This document shows, piece after piece, positions 25,276-33,751 of a stretch of 64,000 nt of DNA. Each line of letters opens with the position of its first letter. The stretch's first letter is position 1. Below the pieces are notes generated by a model. The model worked only from the letters and a program-made list of their open reading frames with translations, was not told the origin of the DNA and searched no databases. Position numbers and translations under genes: made by a program. This DNA comes from JAKACA01 sp049510975 (GTDB taxonomy: Bacteria; Actinomycetota; Acidimicrobiia; Acidimicrobiales; Bog-793): the NCBI GenBank assembly GCA_049510975.1, contig JBEKYM010000005.1, forward strand, positions 1 through 64,000, given 5' to 3'.

Positions 25276-28053
25276 TCAGCGCAAGTGGCGGCGGCGGAGC
25301 ACCGGCTCGGAGGCCGCCGGCAGAGCGACTCTGATCTTGGCGTCGATGATCATGCAGCCCCTCCCCCGCGGCCAGGCGACGACCGGGTTGAGATCCATCT
25401 CCACGACCTCGGGGACGTCCTCGGCGAGACGCGCCACCCTGCACAGCACCTCCGACAGGGCATCGATGTCGACCGGGTCGGCGCCCCGGTACCCGCTCAG
25501 CAGCGGCGCCGACTTGAGCGAGGAGATGAGCCGCCCGGCTTCGGCCAGGCTGAGCGGCACGAGGGAGAGCGCCCGGTCGCCGAGCACCTCGGTCGCCGTG
25601 CCTCCGAGCCCGAACATGACGAGGGGACCGAAGGCGGCGTCCTCCACGAGACCGCAGATCAGCTCGAGTCCGGGTTCGACCATCTCCTGCACGACGACGG
25701 CGGCGCCGTCGCCGAACCGGTCGAGCAGCTCCGAGGCCACCGCATGCACCTCGTGGGGGCTGGAAAGCCCGAGGTGGACGCCGCCGACGTCGCTCTTGTG
25801 GACGACCCCGGAGATCTCGAGCTTCACGGCGACGGGCACGCCGAGGCGGGAGGCTGTGGCGGCCGCCTCCGACGCCGACGTCGCCCGGAAGCTCTCGACG
25901 ACTGGGATTCCGTAGGCCCCGAGCAGCGCCGCCGTCTCCGTTGCGGCCAGCCACACGCCCGCACGGTCGTCGCTTCGGCCGAGGGCGCCGCTCACCACCG
26001 CCCGGCCGGCAGCCAGATCGATGCGTTCGAGCTCGGGCGGTTCTTCCTCCGGCCTGGCTCGCCAGACGGTGTAGGGAACGATGCGGCCGAGGGCTCGGGC
26101 GGCCGACTCCGGGTAGGCGAACCAGGGCACTCGGCGGTCACCACTGCGCAGCGTCTCGATCGTGCTGGGTTGGGCGAGGAAGTTGGCGAGGATGGGCTTG
26201 TCGGCGGCGACGGCGACCGACGCGACGGCCTCGGCGACGTCGTCGGCCTCAGCCGCCAGCGGCGGGGTGAAGCTGACGATGACCGAGTCGATGGCGTCGT
26301 CGGCAAGCACCAGCTCGATCGCCTTGCGATAGTCGTCAGCCGTCGCCGACGCCAGGCAGTCGACCGGGTTCGTGACGGCGGCTCGGGATGAGAGAACGGC
26401 CCGCAGCTGCTCCTGGGTCGCCGCCGACAGTTCCGGGACGGACAGCCCGTACCCCTCGCAGGCATCGGCGGCGAGCACGCCGGGACCGCCGGCGTTGCCG
26501 ACGATGCCGACGCGAGCGCCCTTCGGCAGCGGCTGGTGCACGAGGACGTCGGCGACGTCGAAGAGCTCCTCCAAGGTGTCCACGCGGATGACGCCTGCCT
26601 GGCGGAACAAGGCGGCGACGGCGGCGTCCGGCGTGGCCAAGGCGACGGTGTGCGAGCCGGCTCCTCGGCTCGCGGAGGGGGAGCGGCCGGCTTTCACGGC
26701 GATGATGGGTTTCTTGCGGGATATCTGGCGCGAGATGCGAGCGAAGTGTCGCGGGTTCCCGAACGACTCCAGATACATGAGGATGACCGCCGTCGCCGGG
26801 TCTTCCTCCCAGTAACGGAGCAGATCGTTGCCACTGACATCGGCTTTGTTGCCGACCGAGACGAAGCTCGAGACACCGAGATCGCGATGCGTCGCCTCGT
26901 TCAGGATGGCGATCCCGAGCCCACCCGACTGGGAGGAGAACCCGAGACTGCCGCGCACCGGCGCCACCGGCGAGAACGTGGCGTTCATGGCGATCTCGGG
27001 GTCGGTGTTGACGATCCCCATGCAATTCGGCCCGACGATGCGCATCCCGAACCAGCGGGCGATCTCGACGAGCTCACGCTCTTTCGACCGGCCGGCGGGG
27101 CCGGTCTCGGCAAAGCCGGCGGAGATGACGACGAGACCGCCGACGCCACGGCGCCCGCACTCGGTCACGACGGCGAGCACTTGATCGGCCGGCACGGCGA
27201 TGACGGCGAGGTCGACGGTCTCGGGGATCTCCGAGACCGACGGGAACGCCGTCAAGCCGGCGATCTCGCCACCGGCGAGGTTCACGGGGTAGAGGCGCCC
27301 GGTGTAGCCCGCCGACATCAAATTGACGAGCAGTTCGTGGCCGATGGTCTTCGGGCTGCGGTTGGCGCCGACGACGGCGATGGACGAAGGCCGCATGAGG
27401 CGCTCGATGGAGCGCACCGCCGCCCTGCGGTCACGCTCCTCCACCTTGGCGAGGTAGTCGGGCACCGGATCGAGCTCCATCGTCACGCGCACGACGCCGG
27501 CCTCGAATGCAGCCCGCTCCGCGAACCCGGCCCCGCGGAACACGCCGAGCATCTTGGAGTTCTCCGAGAGCGTGTCGGCGACAAAGCGCCGGATGCCCCG
27601 CCCGCGAGCCGCCGAGGCGAGGTGCTCGAGCATGATCGTGCCGAGCCCGCGTCCCTGCTGGTCGTCGCGAACCGTGAAGGCCACTTCAGCTTCGTCGCTC
27701 CCCGGCGGCCGGTCGTAGCGGGCGACGCCGACGAGCTCGCCGTCGACAAAGGCCACGAGGGCGAGCCGGTCGAGATAGTCGACACAGGCAAAACGCTCCA
27801 GCTCGGCATCCGACAGCGTCCGGTGGAACGTGAAGAACCGGAAGTAGATCGTCTCGTCCGAGAGGCTCGCATGGAGCGCCCGGATGCGCTCGCCGTCGGC
27901 CGGCACCACTGGACGGAGCGCTGCGGGCCTGCCGTCGGCGAGGAGGACGCCGGCTTCGAGGTCGCGCGGGTACCCGGCCGGCTCCTCGGACTCGGCGAGA
28001 CCCGGCGGGCCGGTGCCGACGGTCAATCTCGTCACCTCCGCGCCGCCGTCCAT
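25276..28053 (-). CDS. GNAT acetyltransferase fused to ADP-forming acyl-CoA synthetase
   Basis: A 925-residue fusion. Residues 30-190 are a GNAT acetyltransferase with the acetyl-CoA loop DDQQGRGLGTIMLEHLA. Residues 205-670 match the CoA-binding and ligase parts of acetate-CoA ligase (ADP-forming) (IAVVGANRSP, GPNCMGIVN, and the phospho-His segment RGAGSHTVALA). The last 220 residues are an ATP-grasp domain (VAVKLEISGVVHKSDVGGV). It belongs to the Pat/acs-like protein-acetyltransferase family, but the GNAT domain is at the N-terminus rather than the C-terminus as in the enterobacterial Pat. The ATG at 28053 has GGAGG 5 bases upstream; the frame extends 25 codons further. Both acetate activation and lysine acylation are plausible. 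Confidence 0.9.
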   Translation of the reverse strand: MDGGAEVTRLTVGTGPPGLAESEEPAGYPRDLEAGVLLADGRPAALRPVVPADGERIRALHASLSDETIYFRFFTFHRTLSDAELERFACVDYLDRLALVAFVDGELVGVARYDRPPGSDEAEVAFTVRDDQQGRGLGTIMLEHLASAARGRGIRRFVADTLSENSKMLGVFRGAGFAERAAFEAGVVRVTMELDPVPDYLAKVEERDRRAAVRSIERLMRPSSIAVVGANRSPKTIGHELLVNLMSAGYTGRLYPVNLAGGEIAGLTAFPSVSEIPETVDLAVIAVPADQVLAVVTECGRRGVGGLVVISAGFAETGPAGRSKERELVEIARWFGMRIVGPNCMGIVNTDPEIAMNATFSPVAPVRGSLGFSSQSGGLGIAILNEATHRDLGVSSFVSVGNKADVSGNDLLRYWEEDPATAVILMYLESFGNPRHFARISRQISRKKPIIAVKAGRSPSASRGAGSHTVALATPDAAVAALFRQAGVIRVDTLEELFDVADVLVHQPLPKGARVGIVGNAGGPGVLAADACEGYGLSVPELSAATQEQLRAVLSSRAAVTNPVDCLASATADDYRKAIELVLADDAIDSVIVSFTPPLAAEADDVAEAVASVAVAADKPILANFLAQPSTIETLRSGDRRVPWFAYPESAARALGRIVPYTVWRARPEEEPPELERIDLAAGRAVVSGALGRSDDRAGVWLAATETAALLGAYGIPVVESFRATSASEAAATASRLGVPVAVKLEISGVVHKSDVGGVHLGLSSPHEVHAVASELLDRFGDGAAVVVQEMVEPGLELICGLVEDAAFGPLVMFGLGGTATEVLGDRALSLVPLSLAEAGRLISSLKSAPLLSGYRGADPVDIDALSEVLCRVARLAEDVPEVVEMDLNPVVAWPRGRGCMIIDAKIRVALPAASEPVLRRRHLR

Positions 28054-28106
28054 GTGTGCCTCCGCCTCCAAACTACCGGTCGCCGCGGCGGCTGTTAACG
28101 TGACGG

Positions 28107-28156
28107 GCGGCGATGGAGCTCGCCGCAAGTGCCGGATGGCTGATGGCTCCTACCGG
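28107..28156 (+). ncRNA. Fluoride riboswitch (crcB motif)
   Basis: The segment matches the conserved core of the crcB RNA motif as I know it: GGCGATGGAG (28109-28118) forming a short hairpin through GGCGA with TCGCC (28120-28124), followed by a second arm and GGCTGATGGCTCCTACC (28138-28154), where CTCC can pair with GGAG. It lies about 46 bases ahead of the first crcB gene, whose Shine-Dalgarno is at about 28191-28197. Fluoride binding should raise expression of the operon. The downstream genes support the assignment. Confidence 0.9.
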
Positions 28157-28201
28157 AATCGGATGCGCAGCTCGCTGCGGCGACGACTGGAGGAGGAGCC
28201 G

Positions 28202-28666
28202 ATGAACAGAACCGGCCGGCGGCGGCAATTGGCAGTTCCCGCCGCTGTGGCCTGCGGAGGTGTCATCGGTGCGGTCGCCCGCTCTTACCTGTCGGCCACT
28301 TGGCCGACCGGAAGCGGGCAGTTCCCATGGACGACGTTGTTCGTGAACGTGTCCGGCAGTGCCTTGCTCGGCTGTGCGCTCCGCCTGCTGGCCGAACGCT
28401 TCCCCCGCGACCGTCTGCTGCGACCGATGCTGTGCACCGGGCTCATCGGCGCGTATACGACGTTCTCGACCTGTGCCGTGCAGGCGGTGCTCCTGGCTCG
28501 CGCCGGAGACGCCACGACCGGAGTGCTCTACGTCCTTGGCAGCGTTGCCGCCGGCATCGCCGCCGTCGTCCTCGGCCTCACGGCCGCCGGCGCCGTGATG
28601 AGGACCGAGCGTTTCCTCGTTCGACGTGGAGCTCTCGGGAACGACTCGAGCGAGGAAGGCACATGA
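28202..28666 (+). CDS. crcB: CrcB/FEX fluoride channel protein, first copy
   Basis: A 154-residue four-helix membrane protein of the Fluc/CrcB family that lets fluoride leave the cytoplasm down its gradient. The conserved motifs are GGVIGAVARSYLS, TLFVNVSGSALLGC and GLIGAYTTFSTCAVQ, the last containing the family's phenylalanine/threonine pathway. A basic N-terminal tail of about 12 residues precedes helix 1. The ATG at 28202 has GGAGGAGG close upstream. It overlaps the DUF190 gene by 4 bases and is followed by a second, divergent CrcB. Two different CrcB chains usually make a heterodimer in such operons. Expression should be controlled by the fluoride riboswitch. Confidence 0.95.
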   Translation: MNRTGRRRQLAVPAAVACGGVIGAVARSYLSATWPTGSGQFPWTTLFVNVSGSALLGCALRLLAERFPRDRLLRPMLCTGLIGAYTTFSTCAVQAVLLARAGDATTGVLYVLGSVAAGIAAVVLGLTAAGAVMRTERFLVRRGALGNDSSEEGT

Positions 28667-28977
28667 CGAGCGAGCAGGCTGTCCGCGCAACGATCCTCGT
28701 GTCCATGCACGACCGCGTCGGGCGGCACTCGCTCGTCGTCGAGCTCGTGGCCAGGGCGCGCCGAGCCAAGCTCGCCGGGGCGACGGTGTTCGAGGCGCGG
28801 GAGGGTTTCGGCGAGTCGGGGCGGATCCACCGCGTGCACGCCCTCTCCGACAATGCACCGGTCTCGATCGTGATCATCGACGCCCGAGAGCCCGTGGAGG
28901 CGTTCCTGCTCGGGGCCTCCGACCTCCTCGAGGGCGCTCTCGTCGTCGTCGACGACGTGACGATCGTGCGGCTCTGA
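28663..28977 (+). CDS. DUF190 domain-containing protein
   Basis: A 104-residue soluble protein of the DUF190 family, a PII-like ferredoxin-fold group regularly encoded beside crcB. The core HSLVVELVARARRAKLAGATV and IVIIDAREPVEAF is typical. The ATG at 28663 overlaps the upstream crcB stop (ATGA), and the second crcB follows after 9 bases, so it is embedded in the fluoride operon. Its exact task in fluoride tolerance is not established; a PII-like regulator of the channel is a reasonable idea. Confidence 0.9.
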   Translation: MTSEQAVRATILVSMHDRVGRHSLVVELVARARRAKLAGATVFEAREGFGESGRIHRVHALSDNAPVSIVIIDAREPVEAFLLGASDLLEGALVVVDDVTIVRL

Positions 28978-28986
28978 AGGCCGTTC

Positions 28987-29364
28987 GTGACTGCGAGCGA
29001 CCTCCTCGTGGTGGCCGCCGGCGGCGCCGCCGGCGCCCCGGCTCGCTACTTCGTCGATCGCGCCGTCAGCGCCCGGCTCGAATCGGACCTCGCCTGGGGC
29101 ACGTTCGTGATCAACGTCTCGGGGGCGATCCTGTTCGGCCTTCTCACGGGGCTGTCGATGCACCGGTACCTCGGTCCGCTCGCCCTCGAGCTGCTCGGGA
29201 CGGGTTTCTGCGGCGCTTACACGACGTTCTCGACGTTCAGCTACGAGACCGTCCGCCTGTTCGAGTCCGGCCAGTGGCCGGAGGGCCTCACGAACCTCCT
29301 CATGAGCCTGCTCGCCGGCCTCGCCGGCGCCGCCGCCGGCCTCGCGCTGGGACTCGTGGCGTGA
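28987..29364 (+). CDS. crcB: CrcB/FEX fluoride channel protein, second copy
   Basis: A 125-residue CrcB family protein with four membrane helices. GGAAGAPARYFVD, TFVINVSGAILFGLLTG and GAYTTFSTFSYETVRL are the diagnostic motifs. It lacks the basic N-terminal tail of the first copy and has the normal family length. Its GTG start lies 9 bases after the DUF190 stop. It probably pairs with the first CrcB in antiparallel fashion to build the fluoride channel. Confidence 0.95.
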   Translation: MTASDLLVVAAGGAAGAPARYFVDRAVSARLESDLAWGTFVINVSGAILFGLLTGLSMHRYLGPLALELLGTGFCGAYTTFSTFSYETVRLFESGQWPEGLTNLLMSLLAGLAGAAAGLALGLVA

Positions 29365-29410
29365 GCCGGCTGGCACGCTCCGACCCGGCGGGGCAAAACT
29401 GGGGCCACCG

Positions 29411-30778
29411 ATGACGACGACGGCGAACCACCGCATCGACGACGAGGTCACCGACTCCGGCGAGCCCGCACCGGCGGCACCGCCGGCGGCCGCAGTGACG
29501 AGTGCAGCCGACGCCATCCGCCCCCTCCTCGAGCGGTTGTTCCCCCGGGGGCTCCCCATCGGATTCACGTTTTGGGACGGCAGCACGCTCGGCCCCGGGA
29601 GCGGACCCGGCCGCCTGCGGCTGAGCTCGCCCCGAGCCGTCAGCCGCCTCCTCTGGGCGCCCGGTGAGCTCGGGGTGGCGCGCGCTTTCGTCGCCGGCGA
29701 CCTCGACACCGAGGGGAACGGCTTCGAAATCCTCCGCCTCCTCCACCAGGCCCTCAACAGCGAGCTGAACGCCGGCTTCGGCGAGCTCGGGCTGGCGAGG
29801 TCCGCCCTCGGCGCCGCCCGCCGCCTCGGTGTGATCGGCCGGCCGCCGGCACCGCCGCCGGAGGAGAGCCACCTGCGCGGCCTCCGGCACACCAAGTCGC
29901 GCGATGCCCGCGCCGTCACTCACCACTACGACGTCGGCAACGAGTTCTACCGGCTCGTGCTCGGTCCGACGATGACGTACTCGTGTGCTCGTTTCTCCAG
30001 CCCCGAGCTGAGCCTCGAGCAGGCACAGACGGCCAAGCACGAGCTCGTCAGCCGCAAGCTCGGCCTCGCCCGACCGGAACCGGGCGGCGGTACGTACCGG
30101 CTCCTCGACGTGGGCTGCGGTTGGGGCACGATGGCGCTGCATGCCGCCAAGGAGCACGGCGCCACCGTCGTCGGCATCACGCTCAGCTCTGCCCAGGCCG
30201 AGCTCGCCCGCCGGCGGGTGGCCGAGGCGGGGCTCGAGGGCTCCGTCGAGATCCGCCTGCAGGACTACCGGGATCTCGGCGGCGAGACGTTCGACGCCAT
30301 CTCCTCCATCGGCATGTTCGAGCACGTCGGGGCGAGACGCATGGCCGACTACTTCGACACGCTCGTCGGCCTCCTGCGACCCGGCGGCCGGCTGCTCAAC
30401 CACGCCATCTCGAGCCGTGGCGGCTCCAAGCTCGGACGCCGGTCCTTCGTCGGTCGGTACGTCTTTCCCGACGGGGAGTTGATCGACGTCGGCGAGGTGG
30501 TGCTGGCGATGGAGCGCGCCGGCCTCGAGGTGCGCGACGTGGAGTCGCTCCGCGAGCACTACTCGGCCACGCTGCACGCCTGGGTCGCCAACCTCGAACA
30601 GCACTGGGATCGGGCCGTCGAGCTCGCAGGTGTGGCGCGTGCGCGGGTGTGGTGGCTGTACATGACGGCCTCCGCCAACGGGTTCGACGACGGTGGCGTC
30701 TCGATCCACCAGGTGCTCGGGGTGTTGCCAGCCGCCGGCGGAGCGAGCGGGATGCCGCCGACGCGAGACGGCTGGTAA
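29411..30778 (+). CDS. Cyclopropane-fatty-acyl-phospholipid synthase family methyltransferase
   Basis: A 455-residue S-adenosylmethionine-dependent enzyme of the CFA synthase type, which adds a methylene or methyl group to unsaturated acyl chains in membrane lipids. The N-terminal domain (about 30-160) contains the lipid-binding region with GELGVARAFVAGDLD. The catalytic domain has AVTHHYDVGNEFYRL, the cofactor motif LLDVGCGWGT (231-240), and the active-site SIGMFEHVGARRM. An Ala/Pro-rich tail precedes the fold. It follows the crcB operon by 46 bases and may be expressed independently. Actinobacterial relatives include mycolate cyclopropanases and tuberculostearate-type methylases, so the product could be either. 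Confidence 0.92.
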   Translation: MTTTANHRIDDEVTDSGEPAPAAPPAAAVTSAADAIRPLLERLFPRGLPIGFTFWDGSTLGPGSGPGRLRLSSPRAVSRLLWAPGELGVARAFVAGDLDTEGNGFEILRLLHQALNSELNAGFGELGLARSALGAARRLGVIGRPPAPPPEESHLRGLRHTKSRDARAVTHHYDVGNEFYRLVLGPTMTYSCARFSSPELSLEQAQTAKHELVSRKLGLARPEPGGGTYRLLDVGCGWGTMALHAAKEHGATVVGITLSSAQAELARRRVAEAGLEGSVEIRLQDYRDLGGETFDAISSIGMFEHVGARRMADYFDTLVGLLRPGGRLLNHAISSRGGSKLGRRSFVGRYVFPDGELIDVGEVVLAMERAGLEVRDVESLREHYSATLHAWVANLEQHWDRAVELAGVARARVWWLYMTASANGFDDGGVSIHQVLGVLPAAGGASGMPPTRDGW

Positions 30779-30781
30779 GCC

Positions 30782-31087
30782 TCAGCCGTGCAGCGACGGG
30801 CTCCGGTCCCACGGGTTCGGCTCCCAGGACCAGGTGCCCTTCTCGAACGCCCGTCGCCAGAACGCCAGCATCTGCGACCAGGTCCGATCGCCCGGCGACT
30901 GCTCGAGGGCGCCGAGGATGACCTTGCGGGCGTCCTCCATGAGCCGACGGTCGCCGGCGGCGAGGGCCACGAGCTCGTCGGCCGGCGTCTCGACGCTGTC
31001 GAGCGTGCTGACAGCCAGCTGCCGGCAACGTTCGATCCATCGCGCCACGGCGTCGGCGGAGGCGGCTCGATCCTCGGCGTTCGTCAT
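30782..31087 (-). CDS. Small hypothetical protein coupled to FTR1
   Basis: A 101-residue protein I do not recognise. Its ATG overlaps the stop of the FTR1 permease gene (ATGA), so translation is coupled. It is rich in acidic and aromatic residues (RWIERCRQLAV, WRRAFEKGTWSWEPNPWDRSP) and has no signal peptide or membrane helix, so it is presumably cytosolic and helical. It is not EfeO or EfeB, the usual partners of EfeU-type permeases. Given its position it may support the permease or iron handling, but there is no sequence motif to confirm this. Confidence 0.68.
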   Translation of the reverse strand: MTNAEDRAASADAVARWIERCRQLAVSTLDSVETPADELVALAAGDRRLMEDARKVILGALEQSPGDRTWSQMLAFWRRAFEKGTWSWEPNPWDRSPSLHG

Positions 31088-31926
31088 CGGCCGGACACTA
31101 CCCGGGCGGCGGCGTTCTGGCGCACCGAGATGATCCAGAAGGTCCCCAGCACGATGGCGAGGAAGCCCACGTAGACCAGCGCCTGCAGGACGGTCGGCCG
31201 GTCCGCGTAGCCGAACAGGGAGTGGAAGATGTCGCCGACGGCGGAGTCCTCCGACAGCACGCCGGTCGAGTTCCAGAGCTGATGGGTGAACACGTTCACC
31301 CATCCCAGCTGCTGGAGGTTCTCGGCGGCGTCGGCCAGCAGCCCGGCAGCAAAGACCGTCAGGACGGCGCCGAGCACCGAGAAGAAGCGGCCGAGGTTGA
31401 GCCGCTTGCCGAGGCGGTAGATCGAGAACGCCACGGCCAGCGCCACGATGAGGCCGAGGCAACCGCCGATGACGGCGAAGTGACCGCCCTGACCGGCGGC
31501 AAAGACGATGGCGAGCGTGAAGACCGCCGTCTCCAGGCCCTCTCGCCCGACCGCTTGGAAGGCCAGAAACCCGAGGCCGAACCGCTCGGATCGCTCGAGC
31601 GCCCGCTCCGTCCGCTCCCGCAGCTCACGCGAGATCGTGCGGGCGTGCACCCGCATCCAGAACGTCATGTAGGTGAGCACGACGGCGGCCAGCAGGTAAG
31701 TGCAGGTCTCGAAGATCGTCTGCACGCGGGAGCCGGCGTACGCCCGGATCGTCAAGTAGGCGGCGACGCCACCGCCGGTCGCCAGCAGGATCGCGAGGGC
31801 GCATCCGATGAAGATGTCGCGGAAGTGGCGTCGCTGGCCGATCTTGTCCAGATAGGCGAGCAGCACGGCCACGATCATGCTGGCCTCGATGCCTTCACGG
31901 AGAAAGATCACGAACGCCGCCAGCAT
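31084..31926 (-). CDS. FTR1 family iron permease (EfeU-like)
   Basis: A 280-residue membrane protein of the FTR1/EfeU family that moves iron through the cytoplasmic membrane. The two REGxE iron motifs are visible: FLREGIEASM (Arg10-Glu14) and REGLETAVF (about 128-136), each in a membrane helix; seven helices are apparent. The ATG at 31926 is chosen; an in-frame TTG at 31935 adds three residues. Neither has a clear Shine-Dalgarno. EfeO and EfeB are not encoded nearby. A divergent DtxR-family gene and DtxR-like palindromes in the shared promoter suggest metal-dependent control. Confidence 0.92.
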   Translation of the reverse strand: MLAAFVIFLREGIEASMIVAVLLAYLDKIGQRRHFRDIFIGCALAILLATGGGVAAYLTIRAYAGSRVQTIFETCTYLLAAVVLTYMTFWMRVHARTISRELRERTERALERSERFGLGFLAFQAVGREGLETAVFTLAIVFAAGQGGHFAVIGGCLGLIVALAVAFSIYRLGKRLNLGRFFSVLGAVLTVFAAGLLADAAENLQQLGWVNVFTHQLWNSTGVLSEDSAVGDIFHSLFGYADRPTVLQALVYVGFLAIVLGTFWIISVRQNAAARVVSGR

Positions 31927-31954
31927 CAATTTCAAGTTAACCAGATGAACTTAC

Positions 31955-31968
31955 TCAGGGCAACCTGA
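31955..31968 (+). promoter_or_regulatory. DtxR-like palindrome near the FTR1 start
   Basis: TCAGG-GCAA-CCTGA is a perfect five-base inverted repeat 29 bases upstream of the FTR1 ATG. It resembles half of an IdeR/DtxR iron box. Confidence 0.45.
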
Positions 31969-31995
31969 CAAATACGTCCCGCTGCAGGCGAGCTG

Positions 31996-32020
31996 GCAGG
32001 TTCAGGTGTACCTTACCTGC
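31996..32020 (+). promoter_or_regulatory. DtxR-family-type operator in the FTR1/DtxR divergent promoter
   Basis: The 25-base segment has nested inverted repeats: GCAGGT with ACCTGC at the ends and AGGT with ACCT in the centre. It is reminiscent of the AGGTTAG-type repeats bound by DtxR/IdeR proteins, lies between the two divergent genes, and precedes the regulator start by 57 bases. Confidence 0.5.
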
Positions 32021-32077
32021 GAGATCAAGTCAGCCGAAGACTCGCCCGGGTCGTCGGCGGGCAGGCGGAGGCCGTCG

Positions 32078-32746
32078 ATGGATCAGGACTTCCACGGAGC
32101 GGCGGAGGAATATCTGGAGGCGATCGGCTGGCTCGGCGAAGAGGGCGCACCGGTCATCCAGGCGCGGCTGGCGGAGCTCCTCGACCGATCGACTCCGGCG
32201 GTCTCCGAGATGCTCGAACGCCTGGTCGCCGCCGGCCTGGTCGAGCGGTCGGGACGCCACCTCCTCCTCAGCGATGCGGGGCGCCTGCGGGCGCTGGCTG
32301 CCATCCGCCGCCACCGGCTGGCCGAGCGTCTGCTCGTGGACGTACTCGGCCTGCCGTGGCGGTCGGTACATGTGGAGGCGGGTCGTCTCGGTCGGGTGAT
32401 GTCCGAGGAGGTCGCCGAGCATCTCGTCGTGCTCCTCGGCGATCCGTCGACTTGCCCGCACGGCAACCTCATCCCGGGCCGCCCATCGCCGCTGCCCGGC
32501 GCGGCGGGACAGCGTCGCCTTGCCCGCTGTGCTCCAGGGCAGGCCGTGGCGGTGGTGCGCGTGACCCAGGAGGTCGAGGGCCACGAGCCGTCGCTCGGCT
32601 ATCTCGAGGACGGGGGTTTGCTTCCCGGAACTGTCGCCACCGTGGTCGAGCGCGGTCCGGACGGAACGCTCGTCGTCGCCATCGCGGAGCGCAACCTCGC
32701 CCTCAGTCCGTACCTCGGTGAGCAGATCGTGGTCGTGCCCGCCTGA
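32078..32746 (+). CDS. DtxR/MntR family metal-dependent transcriptional regulator
   Basis: A 222-residue iron- or manganese-dependent repressor. The N-terminal winged helix contains AARLAELL-type recognition helices (IQARLAELLDRSTPAVSEMLERL) and SDAGRLRALAAIRRHRLAERLL. The dimerisation/metal domain carries HVEAGRLGRVMSEEVAEHL and the CPHGNLIPG motif, which contributes ligands. The C-terminal third (about 150-222) is an SH3-like FeoA-type domain. The ATG at 32078 has GGAGG 9 bases upstream. It is divergent from the FTR1 permease and probably regulates both itself and that gene through the palindromes between them. Confidence 0.93.
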   Translation: MDQDFHGAAEEYLEAIGWLGEEGAPVIQARLAELLDRSTPAVSEMLERLVAAGLVERSGRHLLLSDAGRLRALAAIRRHRLAERLLVDVLGLPWRSVHVEAGRLGRVMSEEVAEHLVVLLGDPSTCPHGNLIPGRPSPLPGAAGQRRLARCAPGQAVAVVRVTQEVEGHEPSLGYLEDGGLLPGTVATVVERGPDGTLVVAIAERNLALSPYLGEQIVVVPA

Positions 32747-32754
32747 GCAGGACC

Positions 32755-33609
32755 TCAGCCACCTGCCCTCATGCGGTTGCGGATCGTGCCGATGCCGTCG
32801 ATCGTGCTCTCGAGCACGTCGCCCGGCTGCAGGAAGACCGGAGGCTGGCGAACCCATCCGACGCCTGGTGGCGTGCCGGTGAAGATGACGTCGCCGGGCA
32901 GCAACGGGACGACTGCCGACAGCTCCTCCACGAGGCGAGGCACGCTGAAGACCATGTCGGAGGTGCGACCGTCCTGCATGACCTCGCCGTTGAGCCGGCA
33001 GGTGAGGTGCATGTCGTCGGGCTCGGTCAGCTCGTCCGGCGTCACGAGGAACGGACCCATCGGCCCAAAGCCGGGAAACGACTTCCCGAGGCAGAACTGG
33101 TTGCCGGCCTCTCGCTGCAAGACGCGCTCGGACAGGTCCTGGCCGACGGTCACGCCCGCGATGTAGCTCCACGCCTCCCAGTCGGCCACGTGGTGGGCGC
33201 GCTGGGCCATCACCACGACGAGCTCCACCTCGTAGTCGACCGAGCCCTCCGGCAGCTCGACCTCGTGGAAGCCGCCCACGATGCAGGTTGGGAATTTGGT
33301 GAACGTCGCCACACGGCTGGGAAGCTGCATCCCCGTCTCGGCAGCATGCGCCCGGTAGTTGAGCCCGATGCCGAAGACCTGGGTCGGCCGCGGCGCCGGC
33401 GACAGCAGGTCGCTCTCGGCGAGGTCGGTGTAGTCGAGCTCCCCGTCCGGCGTGCCGAAATGCCCGACCCAGTTGAGGAACTCGCTCCAGCGTTCGTAGA
33501 GGGCCTGCGGGTCGGCGGCGAAGCGGCCCTCCGAGCGCCGCTCCACGTCGTAGCCGCCGCCGTCGGTGACGATGACGGCTCGTCCTGCGAGGTTTGCTAG
33601 CCGGGCCAC
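32755..33609 (-). CDS. Fumarylacetoacetate hydrolase family protein
   Basis: A 284-residue FAH-superfamily enzyme, typical of C-C hydrolases, acylpyruvases, decarboxylases and 2-keto-3-deoxysugar dehydratases. Visible parts are FGIGLNYRAHAAETG, FTKFPTCIVG, the metal-ligand Glu in VDYEVELVVVMA, the GVTVGQDLSERVLQ segment, and GDVIFTGTPPGVGWVR near the C-terminus. Which reaction it catalyses cannot be read from sequence. The GTG at 33609 has AAGGAG upstream. It is convergent with the DtxR gene and divergent from the inositol operon across a 399-base gap. Confidence 0.88.
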   Translation of the reverse strand: MARLANLAGRAVIVTDGGGYDVERRSEGRFAADPQALYERWSEFLNWVGHFGTPDGELDYTDLAESDLLSPAPRPTQVFGIGLNYRAHAAETGMQLPSRVATFTKFPTCIVGGFHEVELPEGSVDYEVELVVVMAQRAHHVADWEAWSYIAGVTVGQDLSERVLQREAGNQFCLGKSFPGFGPMGPFLVTPDELTEPDDMHLTCRLNGEVMQDGRTSDMVFSVPRLVEELSAVVPLLPGDVIFTGTPPGVGWVRQPPVFLQPGDVLESTIDGIGTIRNRMRAGG

Positions 33610-33751
33610 ATGGCTCCTTCAAGTCGCGGGGACCGCATCGGCGGGCGGATCGTGATCAGGTTAGGCCAGCCACCAACGGGCTGGAGCCAGGCGGGCTACC
33701 ATGACGAACCGGCCGGAGCCGGAGAGTCTGAGCCTCAGAGATGAGGGGGAG

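Noticed and set aside
26536..28098. A 520-codon plus-strand frame opposite the GNAT/acyl-CoA synthetase
   Set aside because: Shadow frame; the opposite strand carries intact catalytic motifs throughout.
30782..31087. EfeO-like partner of the FTR1 permease
   Set aside because: Too short, no signal peptide, no cupredoxin or M75 peptidase motif.
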